This document shows, one piece after another, positions 23,378 through 35,585 of a stretch of DNA of 64,000 nt. The translations under genes and the position numbers were made by a program. Below the pieces are notes generated by a model. It saw nothing but the letters and a program-made list of their open reading frames with translations, did no database searches and had not been told where the DNA came from. Numbering within the stretch: the first letter of the stretch is position 1; each line of letters starts with the position of its first letter. Source of the stretch: Pseudomonas sp. (GTDB taxonomy: Bacteria > Pseudomonadota > Gammaproteobacteria > Pseudomonadales > Pseudomonadaceae); NCBI GenBank assembly GCA_022448005.1, contig JAKUTK010000025.1, forward strand, positions 1-64,000. Direction: 5' to 3'.

Positions 23378-25120
23378 ATGAAAGACAGCATTCGCCATCT
23401 GATCCAGCAAGCCCTGGCCCGTCTCACCGCTGAAGGCGTGCTGCCGGAGGGGTCGAACCCGACCATTCAGGTGGAGAACACCCGCGACAGGACCCACGGC
23501 GACTTTGCCAGCAACGTCGCGATGATGCTGGCAAAGCCCGCCGGGATGAAGCCTCGAGACCTGGCCCAGAAGCTGATTGATGCACTGCCGGCAGACCCGA
23601 GCGTCAGCAAGGTGGAAATCGCCGGCCCTGGCTTTCTCAACTTCTTCCAGAACAGCGCCGCGCTGGCTCAACGCCTTGATGCCGCCCTTGCCGATCCACA
23701 GCTCGGCGTAAGCAAAACGGGCTCCAGACAACGCGTCGTGGTTGACCTGTCCTCACCGAACCTGGCGAAAGAAATGCACGTCGGCCACTTGCGCTCGACC
23801 ATCATTGGCGACGCCGTGGCCCGAGTACTTGAATTCCTCGGTGACGAAGTAATCCGGCAGAACCACGTAGGCGATTGGGGCACGCAGTTCGGCATGCTGC
23901 TGGCTTACGTGATGGAGCAGCCCAAGGGTTTCGACTCACCCGAGCTGGCGGACCTGGAAGGCTTCTACCGAGCGGCAAAGCAACGGTTCGACGAGTCGCC
24001 CGAGTTTGCCGAACGTGCGCGCAAGCTCGTCGTGGAGCTTCAGGCGGGCGACGCCGAGTGCCTGCGACTGTGGAAGCAATTCAACGAGCTCTCACTCAGC
24101 CATGCGCAACAAGTCTATGACCGCCTCAACGTCCGCCTCACCCCGGAAGACGTCAAAGGCGAAAGCGCCTACAACGCCGAACTGGCCGATATAGTTTCAT
24201 CGCTCAACGCCAAAGGTCTGTTGAGCGAAAGCAACGGCGCCCAATGCGTTTTTCTCGATGAATTCAAGAACGCCGAAGGCAACCCGCTCCCGGTGATTGT
24301 GCAGAAAGCCGGGGGCGGCTACCTCTATGCCACCACTGACCTGGCTTCCATGCGCTACCGCAGTCAGCAGCTCAAGGCTGATCGCGCGCTGTATTTTGTC
24401 GATCAGCGCCAAGCGCTGCATTTTCAGATGACCTTCGAGGTGGCCAGGCGCGCTGGCTTCGTCCGCAGCGACATGCAGCTCGAGCACATGGGTTTCGGCA
24501 CCATGAACGGTGCCGATGGCCGCCCCTTCAAGACCCGCGATGGCGGCACCGTGAAGCTGGTTGACCTGCTCGATGAAGCCGAGCAGCGCGCCTACAACCT
24601 GGTTAAAGGCAAAAACCCGGACCTGGCCGAGGGAGAGCTGTGGCAGATCGCCCGTGCTGTGGGCATCGGCGCCGTGAAATATGCAGACCTGTCCAAGCAC
24701 CGCACCAGCGATTACAGCTTCAACTTCGAGCAGATGCTCAGCTTCGAAGGTAACACCGCCCCCTACCTGCTCTACGCCTACACCCGGGTGGCCAGCGTGT
24801 TTCGCAAGCTGGGTACCGGCATGGATGGAGTCGGCGACGAGATCAACCTGGAAGCCGAACAAGAGCAAGCGCTAGGCGCGAAGCTGGCTCAGTTCGCCGA
24901 GGTGCTCAACGGTGTCGGTGAGAAGGGGGTTCCCCACCTGCTGTGCAGCTATCTATACGATCTGGCAGGGCTGTTCTCCAGCTTCTACGAGCATTGCCCG
25001 ATACTCACCGCTGAGAGCGAGACGGTTAAACAGAGTCGCCTGCGCCTCGCCGCCCTGACCGGCAAAACGCTGAAACAGGGCCTTGCCCTGCTTGGCCTGG
25101 AAACGCTGGAGCGGATGTAA
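23378..25120 (+). CDS. argS: Arginyl-tRNA synthetase ArgS
   Basis: ArgS charges tRNA-Arg with arginine. The 580-residue class I synthetase has the tRNA-recognition ADD1 domain at the N terminus. Its HIGH-type motif, HVGH, is at residues 134-137, after the SSPNLAKEM segment. The KMSK loop is degenerate (FKTRDGG), as is usual for this enzyme, and the DALR anticodon-binding domain ends the protein. The SPOR gene starts at the base immediately after its stop codon. Confidence 0.97.
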   Translation: MKDSIRHLIQQALARLTAEGVLPEGSNPTIQVENTRDRTHGDFASNVAMMLAKPAGMKPRDLAQKLIDALPADPSVSKVEIAGPGFLNFFQNSAALAQRLDAALADPQLGVSKTGSRQRVVVDLSSPNLAKEMHVGHLRSTIIGDAVARVLEFLGDEVIRQNHVGDWGTQFGMLLAYVMEQPKGFDSPELADLEGFYRAAKQRFDESPEFAERARKLVVELQAGDAECLRLWKQFNELSLSHAQQVYDRLNVRLTPEDVKGESAYNAELADIVSSLNAKGLLSESNGAQCVFLDEFKNAEGNPLPVIVQKAGGGYLYATTDLASMRYRSQQLKADRALYFVDQRQALHFQMTFEVARRAGFVRSDMQLEHMGFGTMNGADGRPFKTRDGGTVKLVDLLDEAEQRAYNLVKGKNPDLAEGELWQIARAVGIGAVKYADLSKHRTSDYSFNFEQMLSFEGNTAPYLLYAYTRVASVFRKLGTGMDGVGDEINLEAEQEQALGAKLAQFAEVLNGVGEKGVPHLLCSYLYDLAGLFSSFYEHCPILTAESETVKQSRLRLAALTGKTLKQGLALLGLETLERM

Positions 25121-25786
25121 GTGGCAGCCAGGAAGAAACCCGCCCCGAAACGTGGCGCGAGCCGCTACCAGGCACCTGCCAAAAAGCCGGTACCCGGCTG
25201 GATCTGGCTCGTATGTGGCCTGGTGATCGGCGGCTTCATCGTGTTCCTGATGAACCTCGAACCTGGCGGCGATGAAATCAAGCGCACCAAGGACACAGCC
25301 AAATCCAAGGAGCAGCCGAAGCGTTCATCCCCCACCACGGGCCAGCCTGCGAAACCGAAGTACGACTTCTATACGCTGCTGCCTGAGTCGGAAGTGATCT
25401 TGCCGCCCGAGGCTCCAAAGCCTGAGCCTGAGCCGCCCAAGCCGGTCACACAAGAGGAAGCGGCCAAGATTGACGCCGCGCGCGCCGAAGCCGCTCTGAA
25501 TGGCCAGGTCCCTCCGCCCCCGCCTACAGTGGCCAAGGCACCGGTGACTCAGTTCTTCTTGCAGGCCGGTTCGTTCCGCAAGAAGCCTGAAGCGGAAAAG
25601 GTCAGGGCGCAGATCATTCTGCTCGGCCAGGATGTTCGGGTTGAGAACGTGACCGTGCGTGACGAGGACTGGTATCGGGTGTTGGTCGGGCCATTTGCCG
25701 ACCGGGCAAGACTCGATCAGGCCCAGAAGACGCTATCGGCAAGCGGCTACAAGAACCTGCTGCTGCAACAGCGTCAGGCGCGCTGA
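25121..25786 (+). CDS. FtsN-like SPOR domain protein
   Basis: The protein is 221 residues. It has a short basic cytoplasmic tail (AARKKPAPKRG), one membrane helix (about 26-45), a Pro/Lys/Glu-rich periplasmic linker and a C-terminal SPOR domain (about 140-218, FFLQAGSFRKKPEAEKV). This is the layout of the late division activator FtsN, and it occupies the position after argS where pseudomonads encode such a protein. The start is a GTG abutting the argS stop, so translation is coupled. In P. aeruginosa I recall hslVU following; here the next gene is unrelated and on the other strand. Confidence 0.85.
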   Translation: MAARKKPAPKRGASRYQAPAKKPVPGWIWLVCGLVIGGFIVFLMNLEPGGDEIKRTKDTAKSKEQPKRSSPTTGQPAKPKYDFYTLLPESEVILPPEAPKPEPEPPKPVTQEEAAKIDAARAEAALNGQVPPPPPTVAKAPVTQFFLQAGSFRKKPEAEKVRAQIILLGQDVRVENVTVRDEDWYRVLVGPFADRARLDQAQKTLSASGYKNLLLQQRQAR

Positions 25787-25864
25787 ACCGAGGCCTTCGA
25801 GAACAGCGCTGGAGACAGCGCTGCTTCTCTATCGACCTGCGGGACCCGCCCGGCCGCCCGGCGC

Positions 25865-26842
25865 TCAGCTTTTGCGGTCCCGAGGCGCGTAGGCGAATAC
25901 GTCTGCACGCATCTGTTTGGCATCCATTCCCGCCTCCACCAACGCATCCAGCGTGCCATAGACCATGGCGGGAGAGCCGCTGGCATAAACGTGAACTGGC
26001 TCGAGATCGGTGAAGTCCTCGCAGACCGCTTCATGCAGCATGCCGCGCCGTCCCGACCAGTCACCGAGGTCGCTGACGATCTGGTGCAGTGACAGATTGG
26101 GCATCTGCTGCCATTCCTGCCAATGCGGCAACTGATAGAAATCTTCCGGACGCCGCACGCCCCAGTACAGGTGTACCGGATAGGCGAAGCCCTCGGCGCG
26201 GCAATGCTCGATCAGACTGTGCATCTGAGCCATGCCGGTGCCTGCTGCAATCAACACCAGCGGCCCCTCCGGCAATTCGGCGAGGTGGGTATCACCAAAC
26301 GGCATCTGCACGCGGGCCGTTCCGGTGCGCCTGATCAGCGCCAGCAGGTCGATGGCTGACGATTCGCGGGCCAGCACATGGAGCTCAAGCTCACGTCCGC
26401 GGCCTGGTGCGGACGCTAGCGAAAAGGCGCTGTACTCCCCGTCTTCCCGCTCCAGCAGTACGTATTGCCCAGCGTGATAGCGTGGCAATTTTCCAGCCGG
26501 TGCGCGCAGCAGCAGGCGAAACACGTCGCCGCCCACATCTTCGCAGCTGACGAGCTGGCAACTGAGCGTGCGCACCGGAAGCTCCCCCGGTGCGAGCACG
26601 CCATCCCACAGCAGGACGCAATCTTCTTCGGGCTCCGCCAGGCAGGCGAACACTTCTCCATGATCATGGCTTTCACCACGCTGACGCACCCGGCCGTCTA
26701 CCAGCAGGGCAGCGCAGATCAGGCAATTACCGTTACGACATGCCTGCGGACAGTCGTAGCCCAGCCGGCGCGCAGCGTCGAGGATCAACTCACCGCGCTC
26801 GACGTCCAGCACTGCTCCGGAGGGTTGCAGAGTTACTTTCAT
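25865..26842 (-). CDS. 2Fe-2S / FAD NAD(P)H oxidoreductase (ubiD neighbour)
   Basis: The protein has 325 residues. An N-terminal plant-type ferredoxin domain carries CRNGNCLIC plus a distal cysteine in FACLAEP. A ferredoxin-reductase module follows, with FAD-binding YSLAS-like YSAFSLAS and NAD(P)-binding GTGMAQMHS, and a C-terminal VYASGSPAM. It resembles CDP-6-deoxy-glucoseen reductase or phenol hydroxylase reductase components. The ATG at 26842 is one codon after a TTG. It lies 34 bp downstream of ubiD, the same neighbourhood as the Fre flavin reductase in enterobacteria. A role supplying reduced flavin or electrons is inference. Confidence 0.82.
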   Translation of the reverse strand: MKVTLQPSGAVLDVERGELILDAARRLGYDCPQACRNGNCLICAALLVDGRVRQRGESHDHGEVFACLAEPEEDCVLLWDGVLAPGELPVRTLSCQLVSCEDVGGDVFRLLLRAPAGKLPRYHAGQYVLLEREDGEYSAFSLASAPGRGRELELHVLARESSAIDLLALIRRTGTARVQMPFGDTHLAELPEGPLVLIAAGTGMAQMHSLIEHCRAEGFAYPVHLYWGVRRPEDFYQLPHWQEWQQMPNLSLHQIVSDLGDWSGRRGMLHEAVCEDFTDLEPVHVYASGSPAMVYGTLDALVEAGMDAKQMRADVFAYAPRDRKS

Positions 26843-26876
26843 CAATAAAAAACCTGAGTAAATGCGCGACTGGTCA

Positions 26877-28343
26877 TCAGTCGATGCCCAGGTCGGCCCA
26901 GAGTTCGTCGACCCTACGCTTCACCGCCTCATCCTGCACGATGGCGCGTCCCCATTCACGAGTTGTCTCGCCGGGCCACTTGTGGGTGGCATCAAGGCCC
27001 ATTTTGCTGCCAAGGCCGGACACCGGCGAGGCGAAGTCGAGATAATCGATCGGTGTGTTTTCAATCAGCACCGTATCGCGCTTGGGATCCATGCGCGTGG
27101 TGATCGCCCAGATCACGTCATTCCAGTCCCGGGCATTGATGTCATCGTCGGTGACAATGACGAACTTGGTGTACATGAACTGCCGCAGGAAGCTCCACAC
27201 GCCCAGCATCACACGCTTGGCATGGCCGGGGTACTGCTTTTTCATGGTCACCACCGCCATGCGGTAGGAACAGCCTTCCGGTGGCAGATAGAAATCAGTG
27301 ATTTCCGGGAACTGCTTCTGCAGGATCGGAACGAACACCTCATTGAGCGCAACGCCGAGAATTGCCGGCTCGTCCGGCGGCCTTCCGGTATAGGTGCTGT
27401 GGTAGATCGCATCGCGGCGCTGGGTGATACGCTCGACGGTGAACACCGGGAAGCGGTCGACTTCGTTGTAGTAGCCGGTGTGATCACCGTACGGCCCCTC
27501 ATCCGCCATTTCGCCAGGCTGGATGTACCCTTCAAGAACGATTTCAGCCCCGGCTGGCACTTGCAGGTCGCTGCCCCGGCATTTGACCAGCTCGGTACGG
27601 CTGCCGCGTAGCAGGCCAGCAAAGGCGTATTCGGACAGCGAATCCGGAACCGGCGTGACGGCGCCGAGAATCGTGGCCGGATCGGCGCCGAGCGCCACCG
27701 CCACCGGATAGGGTCGGTCGGGATATTTCTCGCACCACTCACGAAAATCCAGCGCGCCGCCTCGATGACTGAGCCAGCGCATGATGACCTTATTGCGACC
27801 GATCACCTGTTGGCGATAGATACCCAGGTTCTGTCGCTCTTTATTGGGGCCTTTGGTAATCGTCAGGCCCCAGGTGATCAGCGGCCCAGCATCGCCTGGC
27901 CAGCAGGTCTGCACCGGCAACCGGGACAGATCGACATCATCACCTTCGATGATTACTTCCTGACAGGGCGCGTCCTTGAGGACCTTGGGCGCCATGCTGA
28001 TGACCTTCTTGTAGATCGGCAGCTTGTTCCAGGCGTCCTTCAGCCCTTTCGGCGGCTCCGGCTCTTTGAGAAAAGCCAAGAGTTTGCCGATCTCGCGCAG
28101 CTCGGATACTTCGTCGGCACCCATGCCCAGGGCAACACGCTTGGGCGTGCCGAAGAGGTTGCCGAGAACTGGCATATCGAAGCCGGTCGGATTCTCGAAC
28201 AGCAGCGCCGGGCCCTGCTTGCGCAGGGTCCGATCACAGATTTCAGTCATTTCCAGAACCGGAGAAACGGCGGTTGAAACGCGCTTGAGTTCACCGCGCT
28301 GTTCCAGACCTCGGATAAAGTCGCGCAGATCGCGATACTGCAT
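26877..28343 (-). CDS. ubiD: 3-octaprenyl-4-hydroxybenzoate decarboxylase UbiD
   Basis: UbiD removes the carboxyl group from polyprenyl-4-hydroxybenzoate in ubiquinone synthesis, using prenylated FMN made by UbiX. The 488 residues match the family, beginning [10 protein letters not shown]. They include the cofactor region [18 protein letters not shown], a [11 protein letters not shown] segment and the DEPAILG motif. The downstream oxidoreductase is 34 bp away and probably co-transcribed. No ubiX is in this window. Confidence 0.96.
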   Translation of the reverse strand: MQYRDLRDFIRGLEQRGELKRVSTAVSPVLEMTEICDRTLRKQGPALLFENPTGFDMPVLGNLFGTPKRVALGMGADEVSELREIGKLLAFLKEPEPPKGLKDAWNKLPIYKKVISMAPKVLKDAPCQEVIIEGDDVDLSRLPVQTCWPGDAGPLITWGLTITKGPNKERQNLGIYRQQVIGRNKVIMRWLSHRGGALDFREWCEKYPDRPYPVAVALGADPATILGAVTPVPDSLSEYAFAGLLRGSRTELVKCRGSDLQVPAGAEIVLEGYIQPGEMADEGPYGDHTGYYNEVDRFPVFTVERITQRRDAIYHSTYTGRPPDEPAILGVALNEVFVPILQKQFPEITDFYLPPEGCSYRMAVVTMKKQYPGHAKRVMLGVWSFLRQFMYTKFVIVTDDDINARDWNDVIWAITTRMDPKRDTVLIENTPIDYLDFASPVSGLGSKMGLDATHKWPGETTREWGRAIVQDEAVKRRVDELWADLGID

Positions 28344-28422
28344 GCTTGAGCCTCACAGGGGCCGGCCGGGGCGGAAAGTGTAGCCTTGGCGCAGGCCGAT
28401 ACAAAGCCTGCAGACAGACAAA

Positions 28423-28440
28423 GGCCGGGTTTCCCCGGCC
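28423..28440 (-). terminator. Terminator of rho
   Basis: GGCCGGG and CCCGGCC arms form a short GC stem. Read on the minus strand it is followed by TTTGTCT. It lies just past the rho stop codon and before ubiD. The T tract is short, so termination may be partial. Confidence 0.6.
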
Positions 28441-28459
28441 TCGGCAACAACCACAGACC

Positions 28460-29719
28460 TTATTTGCGCTTCATCGACATGAAGAATTCTTCGTTGGTCT
28501 TGGTGTCCTTGAGCTTGTCGAGCAGGAACTCGATCGCAGCGCTTTCATCCATTGGGTGCAGCAACTTGCGCAGAATCCAGATGCGCTGCAGCTCTTCTTC
28601 GCTGGTCAGCAATTCTTCGCGGCGAGTACCCGAACGGTTGATGTTGATCGCCGGGAATACCCGCTTCTCGGCGATACGGCGATCGAGCTGCAACTCGAGG
28701 TTACCGGTACCCTTGAACTCCTCGTAGATCACCTCGTCCATCTTCGAGCCGGTTTCCACCAGCGCGGTGGCGAGAATGGTCAGGCTGCCGCCTTCCTCGA
28801 TATTTCGCGCGGCGCCGAAGAAGCGCTTGGGCTTTTCCAGTGCGTGGGCATCGACACCACCGGTCAGGACCTTGCCGGAGCTCGGGATCACGGTGTTATA
28901 GGCACGGGCCAGACGGGTGATGGAATCCAGCAGGATGACCACATCCTTTTTGTGCTCGACCAGACGCTTGGCCTTTTCGATGACCATTTCAGCAACCTGC
29001 ACGTGGCGGGTCGGTGGCTCATCGAAGGTAGAGGCGACCACTTCGCCACGCACGGTGCGCTGCATTTCGGTCACTTCTTCCGGGCGCTCATCGATCAGCA
29101 GGACGATCAGGTGACACTCGGGATTGTTGCGGGTGATGTTGCTCGCGATGTTCTGCAGCATGATCGTCTTGCCCGCTTTCGGCGGGGCCACGATCAGACC
29201 GCGCTGACCCTTGCCGATCGGAGCACAGAGGTCGATCACACGACCGGTCAGGTCTTCGGTCGAGCCATTTCCGGCCTCCATCGTCAGTCGCTTGTTGGCG
29301 AACAATGGGGTCAGGTTCTCAAAGAGAATCTTGTTCTTCGCGTTTTCCGGGCGATCGAAGTTGATCGTATCGACCTTGAGCAGCGCGAAATAACGCTCGC
29401 CTTCTTTTGGCGGGCGAATCTTGCCGACGATGGTGTCGCCGGTACGCAAGTTGAAACGGCGGATCTGGCTCGGCGAGACGTAGATATCGTCCGGGCCGGC
29501 GAGATAAGAAGAATCCGCGGAGCGCAGGAAGCCGAAGCCATCCTGCAGGATCTCCAGCACGCCATCACCGGAGATTTCCTCGCCGCTCTTGGCGTGCTTT
29601 TTCAGCAGAGAGAAAATCACGTCCTGCTTGCGCGAACGGGCCATGTTGTCGATGCCCATCTGTTCGGCCATTTCCAGCAGTTCGGTGATGGGCTTTTGCT
29701 TAAGTTCGGTCAGATTCAT
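28460..29719 (-). CDS. rho: Transcription termination factor Rho
   Basis: Rho is a hexameric RNA helicase that ends transcription at unstructured, C-rich RNA. The 419 residues include an N-terminal helical domain, a cold-shock RNA-binding domain (DGFGFLRS near 65-75), Walker A APPKAGKT, Walker [16 protein letters not shown] and the Q/R loop segment [18 protein letters not shown]. The 230-base leader between trxA and rho could support the autoregulation that rho genes usually show. Confidence 0.98.
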   Translation of the reverse strand: MNLTELKQKPITELLEMAEQMGIDNMARSRKQDVIFSLLKKHAKSGEEISGDGVLEILQDGFGFLRSADSSYLAGPDDIYVSPSQIRRFNLRTGDTIVGKIRPPKEGERYFALLKVDTINFDRPENAKNKILFENLTPLFANKRLTMEAGNGSTEDLTGRVIDLCAPIGKGQRGLIVAPPKAGKTIMLQNIASNITRNNPECHLIVLLIDERPEEVTEMQRTVRGEVVASTFDEPPTRHVQVAEMVIEKAKRLVEHKKDVVILLDSITRLARAYNTVIPSSGKVLTGGVDAHALEKPKRFFGAARNIEEGGSLTILATALVETGSKMDEVIYEEFKGTGNLELQLDRRIAEKRVFPAININRSGTRREELLTSEEELQRIWILRKLLHPMDESAAIEFLLDKLKDTKTNEEFFMSMKRK

Positions 29720-29905
29720 AGAGAGAGATCAGAAGGGATGAAGAAAGCGATTAGCTTGAGAAGCCGCGCAGCAGGAGACGAACAGGTTCGTTGTGCTTTA
29801 TGAGGCTGAAGTGCGTCGGCGACGGCATGCAGAGGGCGACGGAGAAGCGTCGCAGGGCCGAATTTAGCACCGCGCAGGCGAAGCGTCCACCCTGCAGTCA
29901 TAAAA

Positions 29906-29931
29906 AAGCCCCCGCAATTGCGAGGGCTTTT
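29906..29931. terminator. Terminator of trxA
   Basis: AAAGCCCCCGCA and TGCGAGGGCTTT arms (one mismatch) form a long stem with A and T tracts on both sides. It lies 19 bases past the trxA stop codon on the minus strand and separates trxA from the rho leader. Confidence 0.8.
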
Positions 29932-29949
29932 GAAAACAGCAGCGATGGA

Positions 29950-30276
29950 TCAGATATTGCTATCCAGAAACGCCGCCAGCTGTGACTTCGACAGAGCGCC
30001 TACCTTGGTCGCCTCGACGTTGCCGTTCTTGAACAGCATCAGGGTCGGAATGCCGCGCACGCCGTACTTGGGCGGTGTTTCCTGATTTTCATCGATGTTC
30101 AATTTGCAGACTTTGAGCTTGCCTTCGTATTCCTTGGCGATTTCATCGAGTACCGGAGCGATCATCTTGCACGGACCACACCATTCAGCCCAGTAATCGA
30201 CCAGAACAGGACCATCGGCCTGGAGCACGTCCTGCTCGAAGCTGCTGTCACTGACATTGTTGATGTATTCGCTCAT
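29950..30276 (-). CDS. trxA: Thioredoxin 1
   Basis: TrxA is the main cytoplasmic dithiol reductant for ribonucleotide reductase and other proteins. The 108-residue protein has the redox site WCGPCK with Cys33 and Cys36, the buried aspartate in VDYWAEW and the conserved GIPTLMLF cis-proline loop. A GAGAAAC ribosome site precedes the ATG. It is monocistronic by its own terminator and diverges from ppx. Confidence 0.98.
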   Translation of the reverse strand: MSEYINNVSDSSFEQDVLQADGPVLVDYWAEWCGPCKMIAPVLDEIAKEYEGKLKVCKLNIDENQETPPKYGVRGIPTLMLFKNGNVEATKVGALSKSQLAAFLDSNI

Positions 30277-30477
30277 GGAGTTTCTCCAGGGTCAAAATCA
30301 GAAGTGACGCCATCATAGCCCGGCTTGGTGCGGATCGAAAGTCGCAGCCTGTCGCTCGGGCAATAGACCATGGGCGGCACCATGGAATCGACAACGGCGG
30401 ATGGTGGTCCAGCGCTGCGCGTTGGCGGATGAGGGCGATCATGTCAGGATGTCGGGGTTTTGCACAGAGACTGCCCC

Positions 30478-31980
30478 ATGCGCCCAACAGCCGCCGAACC
30501 CTTTCCGATGATCGCTGCTCTGGATCTCGGCTCGAACAGCTTCCATATGGTGCTGGCCCGCACCAGCAACGGCGAGATGCGCATCCTCGAGCGGCTCGGC
30601 GAAAAGGTCCAGCTGGCCGCTGGCATCGACGAGAACAGACAGCTCGACGACGCTGCCATGCAGCGCGGGCTGGACTGTCTTCGCCGCTTCGCTCAGCTGG
30701 TCAACCATCTTCCCCAGGGCGCCGTGCGCGTGGTCGGCACGAATGCCCTGCGCGAGGCGCGCAACCGTGCGCAATTCATTCGCCAGGCCGAGACGATCAT
30801 CCAGCATCAGGTCGAAGTGATTTCCGGCCGAGAGGAAGCACGACTCATCTACCTGGGCGTATCGCATACTTTTCCCGCCTCGAGCGGCAAGCGCCTGGTC
30901 GTCGACATTGGCGGTGGCAGCACTGAGTTCATCATCGGTGAAGGTTTCGATTCGCTGTTGCGTGAAAGCCTGCAGATGGGCTGCGTGAGCTTTACTCAGC
31001 GGTTTTTCCAGGACGGCAAAATCACCCCAGCCCGTTACGCCCAAGCCTATACCGCAGCCAGGCTGGAGCTGATGAGCATCGAGCACGGTCTGCGCCGACT
31101 AGGCTGGCAGGATGACGTTGGCGCCTCTGGCACCATCCGCGCCGTCGGCCTGGCAATCAAGAGTGCCGGGCTCAGTAACGGCGAAGTCACCGCTAATGGC
31201 ATCGGCTGGCTCAAGCGCAAGCTGTTCAAGCTGGGCGACGTGGAAAAGCTCGACATGGACGGCATCAAGCCGGACCGCCGGGGTATCTTCCCCGCCGGGC
31301 TGGCCATCCTCGAAGCGATCTTCGACGCCCTGGAACTCACCAGCATGGCGCATTCCGAAGGCGCATTGCGTGAAGGCGTGCTCTATGACCTTATCGGCCG
31401 GCATCACCAGGAAGACATCCGCGACCGCACCCTGAGCTTTCTCATGGAGCGCTACCACGTCGACACCGAACAGGCGGCGCGGGTAGAAAGCAAGGCGCTA
31501 GAGGCGTTCGACCAGGTTTCATCGGACTGGGGGCTAAACGAGGAATGGCTGCGTGAATTGCTCGGCTGGGCTGCCCGAGTGCATGAGGTGGGCCTGGATA
31601 TCGCCCACTATCACTACCACAAGCATGGCGCTTACCTGATCGAGCACTCCGACCTGCCCGGCTTCTCGCGTCAGGATCAGCAGATGTTGGCGCTGCTAGT
31701 TCGTGGCCATCGGCGCAACATACCCAGGCAGAAATTCGAAGAAATGAGCGAGGACGGCGTGAAGCTGACCCGACTCTGTGTGCTGCTGCGTTTCGCGATT
31801 CTTTTCCACCACATCCGCGGCCCGCAACAAGCGCCAGCGTTTCAGCTCAAGGCTGGCGACAACAGCCTGGACGTAGCCTTTCCTGATGGCTGGCTGACCA
31901 ACAATCCCCTGACGCAGGCGGATTTCGCGCTGGAATCGGACTGGCTCAAGCGAATCGACTTCACCCTCAGCGTACGCTGA
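30478..31980 (+). CDS. ppx: Exopolyphosphatase Ppx
   Basis: Ppx hydrolyses terminal phosphates from long polyphosphate chains and is related to GppA. The 500 residues contain the ASKHA-type loop [14 protein letters not shown], the [14 protein letters not shown] region, the second phosphate loop [11 protein letters not shown] and a C-terminal HD-like domain ([13 protein letters not shown]). The ATG at 30478 was chosen over a TTG six codons earlier because it fits family N termini. It converges with ppk, so synthesis and breakdown genes sit end to end. Confidence 0.95.
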   Translation: MRPTAAEPFPMIAALDLGSNSFHMVLARTSNGEMRILERLGEKVQLAAGIDENRQLDDAAMQRGLDCLRRFAQLVNHLPQGAVRVVGTNALREARNRAQFIRQAETIIQHQVEVISGREEARLIYLGVSHTFPASSGKRLVVDIGGGSTEFIIGEGFDSLLRESLQMGCVSFTQRFFQDGKITPARYAQAYTAARLELMSIEHGLRRLGWQDDVGASGTIRAVGLAIKSAGLSNGEVTANGIGWLKRKLFKLGDVEKLDMDGIKPDRRGIFPAGLAILEAIFDALELTSMAHSEGALREGVLYDLIGRHHQEDIRDRTLSFLMERYHVDTEQAARVESKALEAFDQVSSDWGLNEEWLRELLGWAARVHEVGLDIAHYHYHKHGAYLIEHSDLPGFSRQDQQMLALLVRGHRRNIPRQKFEEMSEDGVKLTRLCVLLRFAILFHHIRGPQQAPAFQLKAGDNSLDVAFPDGWLTNNPLTQADFALESDWLKRIDFTLSVR

Positions 31981-31991
31981 ATCCAGCGGGC

Positions 31992-32007
31992 GGCGGATCG
32001 ATCCGCC
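31992..32007. terminator. Hairpin between convergent ppx and ppk
   Basis: GGCGGAT and ATCCGCC form a 7 bp stem in the 52-base gap between the two stop codons. The following bases are C/T-rich, not a clean T tract, so its strength as a terminator is uncertain. Confidence 0.45.
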
Positions 32008-32032
32008 CGCCCCTTCTCCAAGAGCCGGCTGC

Positions 32033-34237
32033 TTATCGCGCAGTCGGGCTACCCAGGCGCTCCAGTAAAGCGTTCTGCACGTTGCGCGGATTCTGGTTAC
32101 CACTCGGGCTGTTACGCAGGTAGCTGCCGTCCGGCTGCAGCACCCAACTCTGAGTGTTGTCGGTCAGGAAGCCCTCCAGCTCCTTCTTCACCCGCGTCAC
32201 CAGCTTCTTGCCTTCGACCGGGAAGCAGGTCTCGACCCGCCGATCCAGGTTGCGCTCCATCCAGTCCGCACTGGACAGATACAGCTTCTCATCGCCACCG
32301 TTGAGGAAATAGAACACGCGGCTGTGCTCGAGGAAGCGACCGATGATCGAGCGCACCTGGATATTGTGCGAGACCCCGAGAATCCCCGGCCGAAGACAGC
32401 ACATGCCGCGAACAATCAAATCGATGCGAACGCCGGTTTGACTGGCCTTGTACAGCGCCCGGATCATTTTTGCGTCGGTCAGCGAGTTGATCTTGAGGAT
32501 GATGTGCGCAGGCTTGCCTTCGCTGGCGTGCTGCGTCTCCTGGGCAATCATGTCCAGCAGCGCCTTTTTCAGCGTGAAGGGCGCGTGTAGGAGCTTTTTC
32601 ATGCGCATGGTCTTGCCCATGCCGATCAACTGGCTGAACAGCTTCGATACGTCTTCGCAGAGCGCGTCATCCGACGTCAGCAGGCTGTAGTCGGTGTATA
32701 GCCGCGCATTACCGGCGTGGTAGTTGCCCGTACCGAGATGGGCGTAGCGCCGCAGCTCACCATTCTCCCGACGCAGAATCAGCATCATCTTGGCGTGGGT
32801 CTTGTAGCCCACCACGCCGTAGATCACCACGGCCCCGGCCTGCTGCAAGCGGCTGGCCAATTGCAGGTTGGATTCCTCATCGAAGCGTGCTCGCAGCTCG
32901 ATGACCGCGGTGACCTCTTTGCCGTTACGCGCGGCTTCAACCAATGCGTCGACGATTTCCGAATTGGCGCCAGAGCGATAGAGCGTCTGCTTGACGGCCA
33001 GGACGCAGGGATCCTTCGCCGCCTCGCGCAGGAGGTCAACCACTGGGGTGAAGGATTCGTAGGGATGCAGCAGCAGAATGTCCTGCTTGCCGACCACGCT
33101 GAAGATGTTTTCGCTGTTCTGCAACAGCTTCGGAATGGCGGGCGTGAACGGGGTGTACTGCAGTTCGGGATGGCTCTCCAGCCCTGTGATGCTGAACAGC
33201 CGGGTCAAGTTAACCGGCCCGTTGACCCGATAGAGTTCGCTTTCGCTCAGGCTGAACTGCTTGAGCAGGAAGTCGGCGAGGTGCTTCGGACAGGTGTCCA
33301 CTACCTCCAGCCGCACGGCGTCTCCGTAGCGCCGAGAAATCAGCTCTCCGCGCAACGCCCGCGCCAAGTCCTCGACGTCCTCGGTATCGACCGAGAGGTC
33401 GGCATTGCGCGTCAGGCGGAATTGATAGCACCCTTTGACCTTCATGCCATGGAACAGATCGTCGGCGTGAGCGTGAATCATCGAAGAGAGAAACACGTGG
33501 TTGGCACCAGGCCCGCCGACGTCCTCTGGCACTCGGATAACCCGGGGCAACAACCGCGGTGCCGGAATGATCGCCAGCCCGGAATCGCGGCCAAAGGCAT
33601 CGATCCCTTCAAGCTCGACAATGAAGTTCAGGCTCTTGTTGACCAGCAACGGGAAGGGATGAGTGGGATCCAGACCGATTGGCGTGATGATCGGTGCTAT
33701 CTCGTCGCGGAAATAGCGGCGCACCCAGGCCTTGATCTTGGTTGTCCAGTTGCGCCGCCGGATAAAGCGCACCTGATGTTTAACCAGCTCCGGCAGCAGC
33801 ACCTCGTTGAGGATCGAATACTGCCGATTGACCTGTTCGTGAACCAGCTCGGAAATACGCGCCAGCGCCTGGTGCGGCTGTAGACCGTCGGCACCGGCCT
33901 GCTCACGCGCGAAAGTGACCTGTTTCTTCAGCCCGGCGACGCGAATTTCGAAGAACTCATCTAGGTTGCTGGAGAAGATCAGCAGGAACTTGAGCCGCTC
34001 CAGCAGCGGATAGGACTCGTCCAGCGCCTGTTCCAGCACGCGGATGTTGAATTGCAGCTGCGACAGCTCACGGTGGATATAGAGGCTGTTGTCGTCCAGA
34101 TTCGGCGGCGGAGGTGGCGGTGCTGGCACCTCCTCGGTTTTCTCCACCTCCGGCGCTGGCGGGGTCACTTCCTCGAGGGGTAGCGCCTCGATGGCAGCAG
34201 CCTGCAATTCACTTTCGCTGAGTCCCTGATTAGTCAT
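32033..34237 (-). CDS. ppk1: Polyphosphate kinase Ppk1
   Basis: Ppk1 reversibly transfers the gamma phosphate of ATP to polyphosphate. The 734 residues include the N-terminal helical domain ([18 protein letters not shown]) and two phospholipase D-like domains. His481 in GYKTHAK is the predicted autophosphorylated residue. The first 50 residues are a Glu/Pro-rich tail with a run of prolines, longer than in many Ppk1 proteins and probably disordered. hemB lies 19 bp upstream on the same strand, so the two may share a transcript. Confidence 0.96.
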   Translation of the reverse strand: MTNQGLSESELQAAAIEALPLEEVTPPAPEVEKTEEVPAPPPPPPNLDDNSLYIHRELSQLQFNIRVLEQALDESYPLLERLKFLLIFSSNLDEFFEIRVAGLKKQVTFAREQAGADGLQPHQALARISELVHEQVNRQYSILNEVLLPELVKHQVRFIRRRNWTTKIKAWVRRYFRDEIAPIITPIGLDPTHPFPLLVNKSLNFIVELEGIDAFGRDSGLAIIPAPRLLPRVIRVPEDVGGPGANHVFLSSMIHAHADDLFHGMKVKGCYQFRLTRNADLSVDTEDVEDLARALRGELISRRYGDAVRLEVVDTCPKHLADFLLKQFSLSESELYRVNGPVNLTRLFSITGLESHPELQYTPFTPAIPKLLQNSENIFSVVGKQDILLLHPYESFTPVVDLLREAAKDPCVLAVKQTLYRSGANSEIVDALVEAARNGKEVTAVIELRARFDEESNLQLASRLQQAGAVVIYGVVGYKTHAKMMLILRRENGELRRYAHLGTGNYHAGNARLYTDYSLLTSDDALCEDVSKLFSQLIGMGKTMRMKKLLHAPFTLKKALLDMIAQETQHASEGKPAHIILKINSLTDAKMIRALYKASQTGVRIDLIVRGMCCLRPGILGVSHNIQVRSIIGRFLEHSRVFYFLNGGDEKLYLSSADWMERNLDRRVETCFPVEGKKLVTRVKKELEGFLTDNTQSWVLQPDGSYLRNSPSGNQNPRNVQNALLERLGSPTAR

Positions 34238-34256
34238 CGATCTGCCTCGGCAGGGC

Positions 34257-35585
<1,329 letters not shown>

